This document shows positions 42,753 to 53,929 of a stretch of 64,000 bases of DNA, one piece after another. Below the pieces are notes generated by a model. It worked only from the letters and a program-made list of their open reading frames with translations, was not told the origin of the DNA and searched no databases. Source of the DNA: Ilyonectria destructans. Lineage: Eukaryota > Ascomycota > Sordariomycetes > Hypocreales > Nectriaceae. The DNA is taken from positions 1,426,001 to 1,490,000 of the forward strand of contig JAHEWK010000013.1 of the NCBI GenBank assembly GCA_020740775.1, in the 5' to 3' direction. Position numbers and translations under genes: made by a program. Position 1 is the first letter of the stretch; each line of letters begins with the position of its first letter.

Positions 42753-44763
42753 TTACTCACGTAGCCAGTCAAATGTATCAAGCAGGTCAAAGTTAAAGTC
42801 AAGTTGCAACCCCTCCCAGTCGAGGGTTTCGAGCGCCCCCTCGCCCCCTGCGACGTTGAGATTGTGATCCAACACGCCTTGGACTACGGCCTTGCAATCG
42901 GCACAGAGATCTGCATTAGGAGCCGAGGGTCGCACCCAGTCGAGGAACCCAATGAGAAGGCTGAGTTGTTGTATAATGCTGGATCGACTCAGTTTTGGGC
43001 TTTTGGGATGGCTGCCGCGAAAGGTCGGGCGAAGCAGTTCCAGACAAAGAATGCCTCCACCAGGGGCACCATATGCCATTAACTAAAATGTCAGTTAAAT
43101 CACTAGTGGGGTAAATTACTTACCAGCCACTCAAAATCACGTCGGATGCTCACAAACCGATCCTGTCGTTTCCACAGGACAAGCGTGAGAGACAACATCT
43201 CAAAGCTGGTGACTAAAAGATCCCCCTGGTCAGGATTTCCAAGTCGAAGCATAAGCCTCTCAACAAAGAAGAGATTCTGGAGGTGCTCTAGTCTGACCAG
43301 CATTCTCGAGAAGAGAGGCTGGACGTCAATGTCGGGGTCGTCGACATCTTCGGGGCGGTAGAGGAGGCCAATGGGAAACTCGGCCATGGTGCTTATCTGG
43401 CGGTCTTTGATGTCTCTGCGCGGGTTAGCTTGGTCTAGAGAGGACGAAGACATACTGTAGCTGGGCGAGAGTCGTGTGAGAGCCGAGACTCAGTGCAACC
43501 TCAAGGAGTTCGTCCCTGACGAATGCAATCATGGCGCGTGCGCGTAGGAGCGTGGCTGGGTACAATTTCCCTTCGGTGTTCCATCCCCGCGCATCCAACG
43601 CCTGAACAGCCTGGGTTATTGTCTCGTCGTCGGAAAATAGGACCCTATCCGAAAGATCCAACGGCAGGGGCGTCGAGGAGTAACGGCGCCCGATGAGCGG
43701 TGGTCGTCCAGAAAACGACACCATGACCTTGTCTATGTTGAAGACGCGAGCAAACAGACGTCGTCTATTCTCCGAGCAGAGTGACGGGCGATATTGCAAC
43801 GTCTCTGGCTCAGCGTGGAGGCCGAGAAACGTCATCAAAGCTACCGTCTCGCTGTGGTAGCTCCAACACGCAAGACCTACTCTGTTAGCGAAGTCACGAC
43901 TTTAGGGACAACTTACTAGCATCTCCTGAAATGATAGACTCCATGGTAGACCTCCGATAGCACAGATACAGAATGATTTCGTTTCCCGGGGTAAAGTGCA
44001 GCGCGAGCTCGATGCAGTATTTGAGGCATGAACTAACCATCTCGCCGCGAATACCACCCCACGTGCCGACGTCCCAAAAGGTCCAAAGCAGCCCGATCGA
44101 CTCCCATCTCAGGACTCCTGTAAACTGATCAATCCATTCTTCAGTGCTAACATCGGTATCGCGAAACGGACGAGACGTGTTGGCGCTGATGGAGCGAGCA
44201 CAGTCTTCCAGCACCGCATCGTCGTCGAGATCCAGAGGAAAGTTGTCTTGGATTGTCTGGACGATGCGCTTGGTGGACTCGATGATCCATCCGTCCGGTT
44301 GACACAACTCGACGATCCATCCATCAGATTGAACCAGATCGCGTTGGATGGAAATGAGATCTTCTAGCTTTGGCAGGTTGCGCAGAACATACAAGTACAT
44401 CTCTCGGAGCGGCGGTGGCATCTCGGACCGGACCCTGTGCCCGCGTCGAGGGCCGGAGTCGACAGGGCGGGAGCCATGGACTAGCGTGAGACTATTCCGC
44501 GTCTCCTCGAACACAGCGCTGTGACTAGTGAAGCCGAGATAGCCTGCACAGGGCGGCGTCGGCGTGGAAGTCGGAGTCCTTGAGCAAGGCTGCGGATTCC
44601 GCCTCGGCTTCGGAGTCGGCGCGACGCTGTACACGCACGCCTGTCGACGCTTTCTGCATCGGCTGCAGGTGGGGTGACCATGATCGCAGGCAACCTTACG
44701 GACTCTGCAAGGGTCGCATGCTTGCGGGCGTCCATTTGATCGACGAAGCAGAGGTGTTTCCAT
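42753..44763 (-). CDS. Zn2Cys6 transcription factor
   Basis: Four exons on the minus strand (43917-44763, 43456-43876, 43124-43415, 42753-43082) with introns of about 40 bp, giving about 629 residues. The binuclear zinc cluster is complete near the N-terminus: C16, C19, C26, C33, C36 and C43 in the CX2CX6CX6CX2CX6C pattern. A basic, Pro-rich linker follows (PTPKPRRNPQP). The middle matches the general fungal-specific transcription-factor region: CIELALHF, then the CWSYHSETVALMTFLGLHAEP segment that spans the first splice, then the FARVFNIDKVMVSFSGRPPLIGRR segment. Such proteins usually act as pathway-specific regulators, and its place among oxygenase, hydrolase and oxidoreductase genes suggests local targets (inference). 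It is divergent from the small gene at 45150. Confidence 0.9.
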
Positions 44764-45149
44764 GATTATTCAGTGTTGATGGTGTGATGATGAAGCCGAG
44801 TGACGGAAAGTCAAAGCTCGGCTTGAATTCTCGGCTGGCTGGAAACTCGGCTGGTGGGGCTCGGCTTCGGTGAGCTTCCCACCACTAGCTCCTCGTCCAC
44901 TAACATCCACCAACACCCACTCGCGCGGCGTGTGTCATACCGTGCAAGCCAGGTTGATGCAGAGCTTACTGCACCCATCGACTTAAGGGCGCGGGTGACT
45001 CTTTAGGTCGCGGTGATTACGAATGCAAAGGCAGATAAATTCGTCACAAAGTTCAAGTATAAAGAAGGCTGTCCCAGTCCGTCACACAAGTCATCAATAA
45101 GACATTCCTGCATCTCCCAGCATCATCCAGTCTCACGTCTTACATCACC
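44764..45149. promoter_or_regulatory. Divergent promoter between the Zn2Cys6 gene and the small gene
   Basis: 386 bp shared by two divergent genes. CGGCT-type half sites recur (for example CTCGGCTTG, CTCGGCTGG and CTCGGCTTCGG around 44817-44870). They could be Zn2Cys6 sites, but this is weak inference. A TATAAAG element lies near 45058, about 90 bp upstream of the small gene's ATG. Confidence 0.35.
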
Positions 45150-45494
45150 ATGTCGCAATCAAATCTCGGCTCAGACACCTACACGGCATCCAATGCCTCT
45201 AACACAACCCTTGTCGGGATTTCAAATCCCACGACCGGAAAGCAAGGTATTTTATTTACTCCGTTTGGATGAACCACGTCTAATCCGTCTAGATCTTACT
45301 GCTCCCAAGTTGAGCCTCAAGGCCAAGCTCAAGAACAAGCTTAGCGGATCTCAAGATCCCGCCCAAATGCACAAGCGGGATCCAACAAAGTCATGGGAAG
45401 CCCGAGCCAGTAGGTACTCCGTCTCTTGAATGACCTAAGCTGACCATTTAGTGGCCCTCATGTGATGACTGCAATTGGGGTGGATTGGATTTAG
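45150..45494 (+). CDS. Small unknown protein, three exons
   Basis: I infer a small gene of 86 residues from exons 45150-45246, 45293-45413 and 45452-45494. The introns are 46 bp (GTATTT...CTAATCCGTCTAG) and 38 bp (GTACTC...CATTTAG); both have plausible branch sequences, and all junctions keep frame. The protein opens MSQSNLGSDTYTASNAS, carries a Lys-rich centre (LSLKAKLKNKLSG) and ends GPHVMTAIGVDWI. A TATAAAG element about 90 bp upstream and an ACATCACC-ATG start context support expression. No domain is recognised. It is hidden in simple six-frame views because both introns break the frame. The 38-bp intron is at the short end for fungi, so the third exon is less sure. Confidence 0.55.
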
Positions 45495-46043
45495 CGTGTT
45501 ATCCTATGGTTGTGCATATACCCGTCATTACTTACGAATCTCACTGTGTTGGCAAGGAGGATAATCCTAATAATTATGGATAAGTACCTTTAGATAAGAG
45601 TCCTTAGAGAACTTTGAGTATTATTTTAAAAGCATTCGCCTTCTGCAACGCCTTGATCGGATGTGACACCTTTGAGTTGCTCTTTAGCCTGTGTCAGATG
45701 TCGGGGGAATATTAGCCCAGCGGAGCGTATATAGCATTCTTTCATTCATATCTGGGCGATAGCGGTTAGACTGAATGCCTGGCACACCCATCAGAGCGAT
45801 GTCGGAACTGAGTCGGGCACGTTTGGCCTGTGCTTACCATCCAGGCTACTCGGTCTTGAGCGTTGAACAGGATGCGTTGAAACTGGTACATGTGGCATTC
45901 TTATATTATCCCTAATTCCTGATCCCTAGCCCCGATTCCTAATTCCAAATTCCTAACTCCTAATCCTAACCCTGATCCTAATGGCACGAAAGCCTGAGAT
46001 TTCTGGTATGGTGACAAACTGCTCATACCCTATACATATCATA
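45495..46043. other. Intergenic region with a degenerate CCTAA-rich stretch
   Basis: About 550 bp without a gene. Bases 45909-45983 consist largely of words such as CCTAATT, CCTAACT and CCTGATC, a degenerate array with some likeness to telomeric CCCTAA units. Confidence 0.5.
45909..45983. repeat. Degenerate CCTAA-type repeat stretch
   Basis: Roughly ten short words of the type CCTAATT, CCTGATC and CCTAACC follow each other without a strict period. They resemble degraded telomere-like units, but the match is imprecise. Confidence 0.5.
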
Positions 46044-47018
46044 TTAAATCTCTAGCACAACCTTTCCCCTACGATCCATCCTTCCGCTAGCCTTTTCATA
46101 CGCTGCCCTTGCCTCCGCAAGAGGAAACGTGTGTGCGAGAAACGGACGCACAAGACCAAGCTCCAAAGCCTGTGAGAGTTTGCCAAGCTGTTTCCCAGAA
46201 GGCTCCACGATGAAGAACTGAGCGTTGACTTTCTCCTTGCCTGCCGGGGGACTGCTGGTAAAGGCATAGCTGCTCGAGTCCACCGATATGAGAGTCCCTT
46301 TGTCTGTGATGATGGACCAAGCCTGTGCCAAAGGCTCACCGCCGACCGTGTCGATGATGATATTGAAGGAATGATGCTTCATGTCGGAATACTCAATCGT
46401 CTCCGCTGCACCCAGCGACCGCAAGAACTCTCCGTTTCGCTCTGTCGAACTCGACGCGGCTACCACACGCAAACCGGCTAGAGCAGCCAGTTGAACCATG
46501 TAAGAACCCACGGCACCTGATGCACCGGTTATAAGCACTGCCTGCTCCGTCTTGGCTGGTGACTTAAAGTCGGGCTCCTGGATACCCGCCTTGACAAACA
46601 ACGCCTGCCATGCAGTGAGACCACTGAGCGGGACAGTAACTGTTTCAACCCAGGTCAGGCTCTTGGGCTTCTTGGCCAAGTGGCGAGTGTCGGCAACAAC
46701 ATATTCAGCCCATGTTGATCCTTCGTGGATGTTGACCATTGCAAACACTTCGTCGCCCGGCTTAAAGTCTGCCTCGCCTTCTACGCTTTCCACAACACCA
46801 GAAAAGTCATAGCCGAGAATGTGGTGTTCCTCACGGTAGGATTCTGGCCAGGTCAATTCGTCTCGGGTTACAGTGGCTGCATGAACCCGCACCAGGACCT
46901 GGCCGGGCTTTGGCTGTGGGGTCTGGATGTTATCAAGAACCAACGCAGACGGAGGCGCTGGGTTGCTTGCAGACCACGGAATGTTGGAATCAGCAGGGTG
47001 GATGCGGATTGCTTTCAT
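46044..47018 (-). CDS. Zinc-less MDR oxidoreductase, quinone reductase-like
   Basis: Single-exon gene for 324 residues of the medium-chain dehydrogenase/reductase superfamily. The N-terminal GroES-like domain shows HAATVTRDELTWP and ILGYDFSGVVESV, without the Cys/His set that binds catalytic or structural zinc. The cofactor domain has the Rossmann motif GASGAVGSYMVQLA near residue 168, and the IIDTVGGEPL segment follows. This is the layout of NADPH:quinone oxidoreductase or alkenal reductase-like enzymes, and the substrate is open. It is divergent from the amidohydrolase gene across about 530 bp, so the two may share regulation. Confidence 0.88.
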   Translation of the reverse strand: MKAIRIHPADSNIPWSASNPAPPSALVLDNIQTPQPKPGQVLVRVHAATVTRDELTWPESYREEHHILGYDFSGVVESVEGEADFKPGDEVFAMVNIHEGSTWAEYVVADTRHLAKKPKSLTWVETVTVPLSGLTAWQALFVKAGIQEPDFKSPAKTEQAVLITGASGAVGSYMVQLAALAGLRVVAASSSTERNGEFLRSLGAAETIEYSDMKHHSFNIIIDTVGGEPLAQAWSIITDKGTLISVDSSSYAFTSSPPAGKEKVNAQFFIVEPSGKQLGKLSQALELGLVRPFLAHTFPLAEARAAYEKASGRMDRRGKVVLEI

Positions 47019-47549
47019 CTTGGGTTATTGTCATGAAGAGGCATCGCAGATCATGAGCGATTTTCCGTAATATGTTGCTGACAAACTTAGTCGCATCGCC
47101 GCATCGCCGCATCTACGCCGACTTCACAACCGACTACCACTGATCAGACTGACTGACACTGACCACCGACTACTGGCTACTGACCGAAGCCAATCAAGCT
47201 GTGCATCGAATCACAAGACAATGCACGGCGGTCAGGCCTAATTGCTAGAAAATGGCGTTTCAAAACGGTTGTAACTGGACGCCGTGATGTAATGTCAGGC
47301 ACCGACGCACTGTCCGCAACTCCGGATCGGTGGAGCTGAGACGGACAATGGACGGGACGATCGTCTTGGCGCGGCCTCCACTCCACCACGGAGGTAGAAC
47401 TGGTGATGGCACGTGTATATCTCCGTTCCCCGCTACCAGCTATCTCGGCTTCATGCATGCGCGGTTAGCCCCGGTTAACTTACGATATAAGAAGCTGGTC
47501 CTCATCCGCAATCTGTGTCTTCTACAAATCACTTGCCGCACCTTGCATC
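47019..47549. promoter_or_regulatory. Divergent promoter of oxidoreductase and amidohydrolase
   Basis: 531 bp between two divergent starts. A TATAAG-like element lies near 47487, about 60 bp upstream of the amidohydrolase ATG. Short repeats of GACTGAC/CCGACTAC occur near 47130-47180. No specific operator is recognised. Confidence 0.4.
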
Positions 47550-49175
47550 ATGGCCGCGACCGCTGGAGCTTCCCTCTTTATCAATGGCCGGATTCTGTCC
47601 AAGGCCGAAGTCGGCCTCGAGGGCAAAGCCACATTTGCCGAGAGCATGTTTGTCAAGGACGGCGTCATCAAGGCCATCGGCTCTCAGGCTGAGCTTGCCG
47701 AGTTCCAGAGTGATGGCGTCGTCACGCAGGACTTGAAAGGACAGACCGTCTTGCCAGGCTTCGTCGACGGCCACATGCATCTGCTCCTGCTTGGCCAGGC
47801 GCTGCGCAAGGTCGGTGTCGAGCACTGCAAGACGCGGGATGATATTCTAGCGACGCTGCGCGAGTACGCCAAAGCAAACCCCGATGTGCCGCGAATCTTA
47901 GCCAAGGGATGGATGCACTCCATGACCCCAGACGGCGTTAATGCGTCGATGCTGGATGATATTGACCCGCGGCCCATCTTCGTCGACACCAAAGACCTCC
48001 ACTCGACATGGTGCAACTCGGCCGGTCTCGCAGAGATGAACCTCGGCGATATGCCCGACCCTGCAGGCGGAACCATCCAGCGAGACGAGCATGGCAAGCC
48101 GAATGGTGTTTTGAACGAGGGTGCTGTACTGAGCATCGCATGGCCGCATCTCGCGCAGGTGTCCACTATCCAAGAACGCATCGACTGCATGATGGCGGCA
48201 TTTGCGTCGTACCACGCTTCTGGATACACTGGAATCGTCGAGATGGCCATGGACGAGCCTTCATGGGATGCCCTCCTTGCGTTGCGAGAACAGCACCCTG
48301 ACTTTAACATGCGAATTGTAGCATATTGGCTCATCAAGCCCTCCAACACCGAAGAGGAGCGATCTCGACAGGTGACCAAGGCTATCGCGCTGCGCAAGCA
48401 GTTTAACAAGGAGACATCGCCGGATCTGCGCATCGCTGGCATTAAAATCATCTGCGACGGCATCATCGACGCCTGCACGTCGTACTTGTCGGAGCCGTAT
48501 GCCGTAGCGCCGTCGCCTCCCCCGGTGTGGACCCCGGAGGACCTCGATCCCATCGTGAAGCAGGCCGCCGACGCAGGCATCCAGATTGCCCTTCACGCCA
48601 TTGGAGACGCCGCTATTCGCATGGCGGTGGACATGCTCGAGAAGCACACCCAGCCCGGTGGTCGTCACCGCATCGAACATCTGGAGCTGGCATCGCCTGA
48701 AGATGCCAAGCGACTGGGAAAGCTTGGCCTCACGGCGTCGATTCAGCCCGTACACGCAGACCCGGCGATTCTGCGAGCTTGGCCTCGTCTCATCGGCGAG
48801 CATCGATGCGGGCGTGCCTTTGCGTATCGCGAGTTTGCCGACGCCGGTGCGCTGATGGCCCTGGGAAGCGACGCCCCGACTGCTCCGTGGAACCCTCTGC
48901 ACAACATCTACGTTGCCACGACACGACGATCAGCCCGAGAGCCTGAGTGCGACGAGGTGGTCAACGAGCATTTCCGTCTGGGCATCTGCGAATCAGTCGT
49001 CGCTGGCACGGCGGGAGCGGCCCAGAGCGTGTTTGCCGATGATCGAGTAGGAAGCCTAGAGGTAGGCAAGCTTGCAGATTTCGTCGTAGTCGACATGGAG
49101 TGGGATGCGCGTACTCTGCTCAAGTCGCAGATGAAGGAGACGTGGTTTGGCGGGAAGAGAGTTTGGAGTAGTTAG
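47550..49175 (+). CDS. Amidohydrolase family 3 (YtcJ-like)
   Basis: Single-exon gene for 541 residues with a metal-dependent amidohydrolase fold. The first metal pair is DGHMH (H75, H77). Later come HAIGDAA near 350, RIEHLE near 373, QPVHAD near 398 and the GSDAP metal-ligand Asp near 440. A C-terminal beta-sandwich strand region follows (VGSLEVGKLADFVVVD). The family includes N-substituted formamide deformylase and many uncharacterised fungal enzymes that cleave amide or formamide bonds. The exact substrate is unknown. No signal peptide is seen, so it is probably cytosolic. The antisense frames here are shadows. Confidence 0.9.
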   Translation: MAATAGASLFINGRILSKAEVGLEGKATFAESMFVKDGVIKAIGSQAELAEFQSDGVVTQDLKGQTVLPGFVDGHMHLLLLGQALRKVGVEHCKTRDDILATLREYAKANPDVPRILAKGWMHSMTPDGVNASMLDDIDPRPIFVDTKDLHSTWCNSAGLAEMNLGDMPDPAGGTIQRDEHGKPNGVLNEGAVLSIAWPHLAQVSTIQERIDCMMAAFASYHASGYTGIVEMAMDEPSWDALLALREQHPDFNMRIVAYWLIKPSNTEEERSRQVTKAIALRKQFNKETSPDLRIAGIKIICDGIIDACTSYLSEPYAVAPSPPPVWTPEDLDPIVKQAADAGIQIALHAIGDAAIRMAVDMLEKHTQPGGRHRIEHLELASPEDAKRLGKLGLTASIQPVHADPAILRAWPRLIGEHRCGRAFAYREFADAGALMALGSDAPTAPWNPLHNIYVATTRRSAREPECDEVVNEHFRLGICESVVAGTAGAAQSVFADDRVGSLEVGKLADFVVVDMEWDARTLLKSQMKETWFGGKRVWSS

Positions 49176-50001
49176 GTTACCACGATAGGAGAGTCGGAGG
49201 ATTAGTGGGAGTTAGGAGTATAGTAGAGGAGTCGGGAGTATTGGTGGGAGTCTTGTGGGAGAGTCAAGAGCATTGGAGGAGTCCCGGAAAGCATCGCAGG
49301 CATCGCAGGCATCGCAGGCATCGTTAGGAGTATCGGTAGACTGCAGAAACTACCACATCACGAGACTTCATTCCGGTGATTCTTCTGATTTGCTATCAAT
49401 TGAGTCTCGTCTAGAGTCTCGTTTAGTGCCATCCTCGCCAGTTGTCAATGAAGCCAAGGAGCGCAAAGTTGAGCTGAAAACCACACCAAAATAATATCCG
49501 AGAGCGATGCACACAGATAGGCTGCCTCAGATAGGCCCTAGAGTTGAGATCCTATCTCGGAGACTGACCCAGGGTTCGTAGGTGGATCGATAGGTGCATA
49601 GATGTAGCACGCGACCGAGTCAGTTTCCCGCGGGAAACACCGGCAATACACAGGCAAAGAACACGAAGCTAGCTATCTCTGTTATCCGAGCTAGTGCATC
49701 ATTATCAACTGAGCCCCACCGGCCTCTATCAGTGCTCCACTGCCAGTGCTAGCGCAACGAACGTTACCCCAGATCAGCCTGTTTCTGGGGTCGCCGTGAG
49801 TCGAACCCCTCGAGCAAGGGTCCGTTGCCACGAACACAAAAGGCGGCGTCTCGCTGGCCGTTGTCGAGATGGCAGGAACATCATCGACTCATCTGGAGCA
49901 TCTTGGCCTGACCTGGACTCAGCCGGATCATCTCTCGACTCAATTGACCTCCTCAATTGACCTCCTCCTGGTGTCATCGTCTTTGACTTGATTCCTTCAC
50001 A
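49176..50001. other. Intergenic region, includes promoter of the permease
   Basis: About 830 bp without a supported gene. It holds a 9-bp repeat (49291-49326) and a small direct duplication of CAATTGACCTCC around 49938-49965, shortly before the permease start. Confidence 0.5.
49291..49326. repeat. 9-bp tandem repeat GCATCGCAG
   Basis: Four direct copies, the last one altered at its end. Intergenic, 115 bp after the amidohydrolase stop. Confidence 0.85.
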
Positions 50002-51583
50002 ATGGCCGACGTCAAACCCCAAGACATCGAAAAGCGGCCCATCGACGACGATGTCGAGGCCGACCTCAAGAATGGCAGCATCACCGATCTGGACGAGGCT
50101 GAGCTCTTCCTCCAGCACCATGGCATTGCCCATTCGCGACTCCAGGAACTCATGGCCGACGAGACAGCCCTCAAGAAACTCCGCCGCAAAGTCGATTGGT
50201 CCTTGATGCCTCTGCTGTGCGGTACCTACCTCCTCCAGTACGTCGACAAGCAAGCTCTCGGATACTCGGCCGTCTTCGACCTCTTCGACTCGACTGGCAT
50301 GACCAGCGACCAGTACAGCTGGATGGCCTCCATCTTCTACTTTGCCTACCTCGTCGCCGAGTGGCCGGCTTCGTATCTCGCCCAGACCATGCCCACCGGC
50401 CGCGTCGTCAGCTGCTTCGTCCTCGCCTGGGGCACCATCCTGGTCTGCACCGCTGCCGCCAAGGACTTTGCTGGTCTGGCCGTCTGCCGTTTCCTCCTGG
50501 GCACCTTTGAGGCCGTCATCACCCCTGCCTTTATGCTCATCGTCTCGCAATGGTTCCAGCGTGAGAAGCAGCCCGCTCGCGCCGGTCTCTTCTACTGCTT
50601 CAACGGTTTCGGTAGCATGTTTGGCGGCATCCTCTTCTACGGTGTCGGCCAGGCCAAGGGCTGGGACGTCTGGCGCATCATCTACGTCCTGTGCGGCGGC
50701 TTGACCATCTGCTGGGGCGTCCTTCTGTTCTTCTTCCTGCCCAACAACATCCTCGATGCCAAGCGCTACACCGTCGAGGAGCGCGCCATGCTGATTGCTC
50801 AGAGCGCCGCCAACCGTACCGGTGTCTTCAACCGCAAGATCAAGACTGCCCAGATCAAGGAGGTGTTTTGCGACTCTCAGATCTGGCTGCTGTTCTTCTT
50901 CACCCTGCTCAACGAGACCGTCAACGGTGGAATTGCCAACTTCTCCAAGCTCATCGTCAAGGGCTTCACCAAGGATGCCCTTCTGACTACTGCTTACGGC
51001 ATCCCCTACGGCGCCTGCACTGCCATGTTCATGTTCACTGGACCTTACCTTGCTAGTCGCTTCAAGAACATCCGCACCATTGTCATGGCCGTCTGGCTTC
51101 TGCCTACTCTTGTTGCCGTCTGCCTTTTCTGGCAGCTTGATCGAACCAACAAGGGTGGTCTTCTTGCCGGATACTACATGGTGAGTTTATCGAGTTTATC
51201 CGACATATATCTGAATCTAACTGACCAAATAGTGTGCTTCCTTCATCGGCTCTCTCATTGTGGCCCTTCAGATGCCTGCTTCCAACGTCGGCGGATACAC
51301 CAAGCGTACCACGGCCACTGCCTTTGTCTTCTTGGCCTACTGCATCGGCAACATCATCGGCCCTCACGCGTTCCTAGGCTCCGAGGCGCCCATCTACCAG
51401 ACCGGCTGCAAGCTCATCATCGGCTGCACCGCTGGCCAGGCCGCCATCGCCATGATCCTGCGCTACGTGCTCATCCGTCGCAACAAGATGCGTGATGCTC
51501 TGGGACCCGTGGTTGAGGGGACGGACGATGTGCTGCAGGATCTCACTGATTTTGAGAACCCCAACTTTAGATACGCATACTGA
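50002..51583 (+). CDS. MFS permease of the allantoate (Dal5/ACS) family
   Basis: Two exons (50002-51180 and 51233-51583) with a 52-bp intron (GTGAGT...TAG) joining YYM to CASFIGSL, about 509 residues. The sequence has the fungal anion:cation symporter layout. A cytosolic acidic N-terminus is followed by LRRKVDWSLMPLLCGTYLLQYVDKQ before the first helix. Later come a RFLLGTFEAVITPAFMLI helix with SQWFQREKQPARAGLFY, about twelve hydrophobic segments, and the late helix GYTKRTTATAFVFLAYCIGN. Family members carry allantoate, nicotinate, vitamins or other carboxylates across the plasma membrane. Its place near an amidohydrolase and an esterase suggests uptake of their substrate (inference). Confidence 0.9.
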
Positions 51584-52083
51584 GGGGTTGTATGACTCCA
51601 AGTTGCTTTAGACGCTTAATCAATGATGATGACAAGATAACCTTCACTGCCATGTTTCAAGCCATCAAGCCACCGACTCTTATCCTGATAACTAGCCTTC
51701 GGGTGGCGCTGTGTTGCAGTGCATGCGGTAGCGGGCCTAGCCCGAAGTCTAGCTCAATTCTAGTGCCTGTGACGTCATTTGAGACTTGACTCGTACACTT
51801 CACGAATACGCACGCGATCAGCTTGAGGAGACTGATTCATGAACGTAAAATAGCGCTGGACTTGTAAGTTAGAGTATTACTGTTGTACACTTGTGTCTTT
51901 GTATTCGCACAAGAATGTCTATCAAAGAGATTACAAACCACACATCTAATATGCGTTTGAGTAAACCCGTCGAAGACACTAATCTTAGTTCTATCTTCAC
52001 AAGATCTTAGTTTTACTTATGTTATTAAATAAAGTAACATTTGTAGGTCTTAGCATCAGCATACCATAATTCATATATTCATT
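51584..52083. other. Convergent intergenic region
   Basis: About 500 bp between the permease and esterase 3' ends. AT-rich after 51900. No gene or repeat seen. Confidence 0.55.
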
Positions 52084-53929
52084 TTAATCCTCCCACTTTG
52101 ATGAAACCCTCCACCAAAACTCACACTGTTCATCTCCCCATTTGTAGTCTTGTAGTTGCGACGCAATGCCGACACCGGTACCACCAGCCCTCTCGTCGTT
52201 ACCATCCCCCAGTATCATCGTCAATCCCTTTCCGCCTTTCCAGCCCTTCCACTCCGGTCGGTTGGAAAACTTGCCTCTGATGACGTTGGGGTCTCCCTTG
52301 GTGATGAAGCTGGTGCAGTAGGCGTGGAAGTTGCCAGCCACCTCATCTTGCGCTTGCGAGATCTCGCTGACTTCCTTGTTGTATGTCTGGTACCGCATCT
52401 GGTCGCCGTGGTTGGCGCCGAGGAGCGCCGTCTTGTTCAGCGCCCAGTGGTACAGGAACACGGGCTGGTCTTCTTCAGAGTGAGACGTGGCCCAGATGGC
52501 AGTTTGTCGTACAGGGCACGTGTATGCGTATTGGCCGTAGGCAGCCTCAAGACGGCGGTATTGAGAACCGACACCCTCTATTCCTCTCGACTCGACGTAC
52601 GGAGAGTTGGGATCGGACGCAGGGTCAGGATACAAAGCCTCTAGCTGGGCAAACTCGACATCGGTGAGATGCGGGAGCAACGTGCGGAAGAACTTGCCAA
52701 AGTCCTCGGGCTTGTCCGCAGCCTTTGGAGCATAGTAGGCGCCTTCATTGTGAGCAGAGCCGGTCAAAATCGGGACCCGGTTGAATTTGCCCGACTTCCA
52801 AGCGTCTAGTGGTCTCCGAGAAATGATATTGCTGTCCATGACAGGCTGCCAGGCCCAGCGGTTCGAAGGCTCGGATCGAGCAAACACTGCCTTGCCCGCC
52901 TTGTCGACAGTCTCGGACGGCAAGCCACGAAGACAGGTGAGGACCTTGGGATCCAGCAGGTTCTTGAAGTGGGCGCAGGGTGTAAGGTCCAGTAGTTCGC
53001 GGAAATGCTGGGTATTCAGATCGGCCGAGGGGGGATGTACCGCGCGGGCAGTGTGGGCGCCAGAGTCCATGATGGCTTTGTGGAAGAGTCGCTTCGGTTG
53101 GTTAATGTCCATGATGAGATGGCCAATCTGAACTGTTAGCTTGGCATGGCATTTGGACGAGAGGACCTACACCGTGGGCTGCAGCGCTCAATCCCATGAT
53201 TGTCACATCGTCCGGGTTGCCGCCAAACGCTTCAATGTTCTCTTGGACCCATTCCAGCGCAACATACATGTCCTTGAGCCCGAGGTTCAGAAGGTCCTCC
53301 TTGGCCGTCAATTGGGTGTTTAGGCCCCCAAAGACGCCAATTCGGTACTGCATGCTGACAGCGATAAAGGGCTCCTCGGAAAAGGCCAGCATCGAGTGGG
53401 TGTTGTGCATGCGCGCGGCGCCACGGTTAAAGGCGCCGCCGGGGATGAGAACAGCGACCGGGAGCTTGCCCTTGGCAGGAGAGTGGCCGGGGCGGCGCCA
53501 TATGTTGATGGTGAGGCAATCCTCAGATTCGTAGTCGGGGCCGAGAATCGGGTCTTCGAGGAACGGGACGAGCTGAACTCCGGGGCATCTAAACAATTAG
53601 CTGGGTCGCGCGTTGTAGCGAGATGCGTACCTGGGGCCTAGGTAAAAGGCTCGAATGGTGTCATTGCTTGAAGGAACAGGCTCGGCGGGAAGAAAACGGC
53701 GCTCGCCAACGGGAGGAATGGCATATGGGATGCCCATGAAGCCCTCGAGAGGCTGTGGAAAGTCATCATCGATCATGCGACCAACAATGGTTCCCTGGCG
53801 GATCGTAACAGAAGGCAAGACATTAGACTTGGAGCCCTGCAAGATGGGATAGCCTGCAAAGATGGCACCCAGAACAATTGGAACGGCGGCGAGCCATGAC
53901 AACGACACGCCTTTGCTTTTTTCAGCCAT
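52084..53929 (-). CDS. Type B carboxylesterase, membrane-anchored or secreted
   Basis: Three exons on the minus strand (53631-53929, 53171-53588, 52084-53127), about 586 residues. The start at 53929 (MAEKSKG) is the first ATG, since the frame above it opens only with TTG. A hydrophobic segment at about 10-30 (LSWLAAVPIVLGAIFAGY) is a signal anchor or peptide. Carboxylesterase landmarks are EDCLTINIW, the oxyanion region LIPGGAFNRGA, a catalytic Glu in HNEGAYY and a His in NHGDQMRY. The nucleophile elbow reads GLSAAAHG and spans the second junction, so the last Gly of the usual G-x-S-x-G is Ala. Activity is likely but this deviation is uncommon. It is convergent with the allantoate-family permease gene. 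Confidence 0.88.

Noticed and set aside
47684..48902. Antisense frames opposite the amidohydrolase
   Set aside because: Shadows of the coding strand; the + strand has all metal-binding motifs.
49770..49830. Minus-strand GGGGTTCGACTC resembling a tRNA B box
   Set aside because: The flanks do not form a T-stem or acceptor stem, and no A box stands at the right distance.
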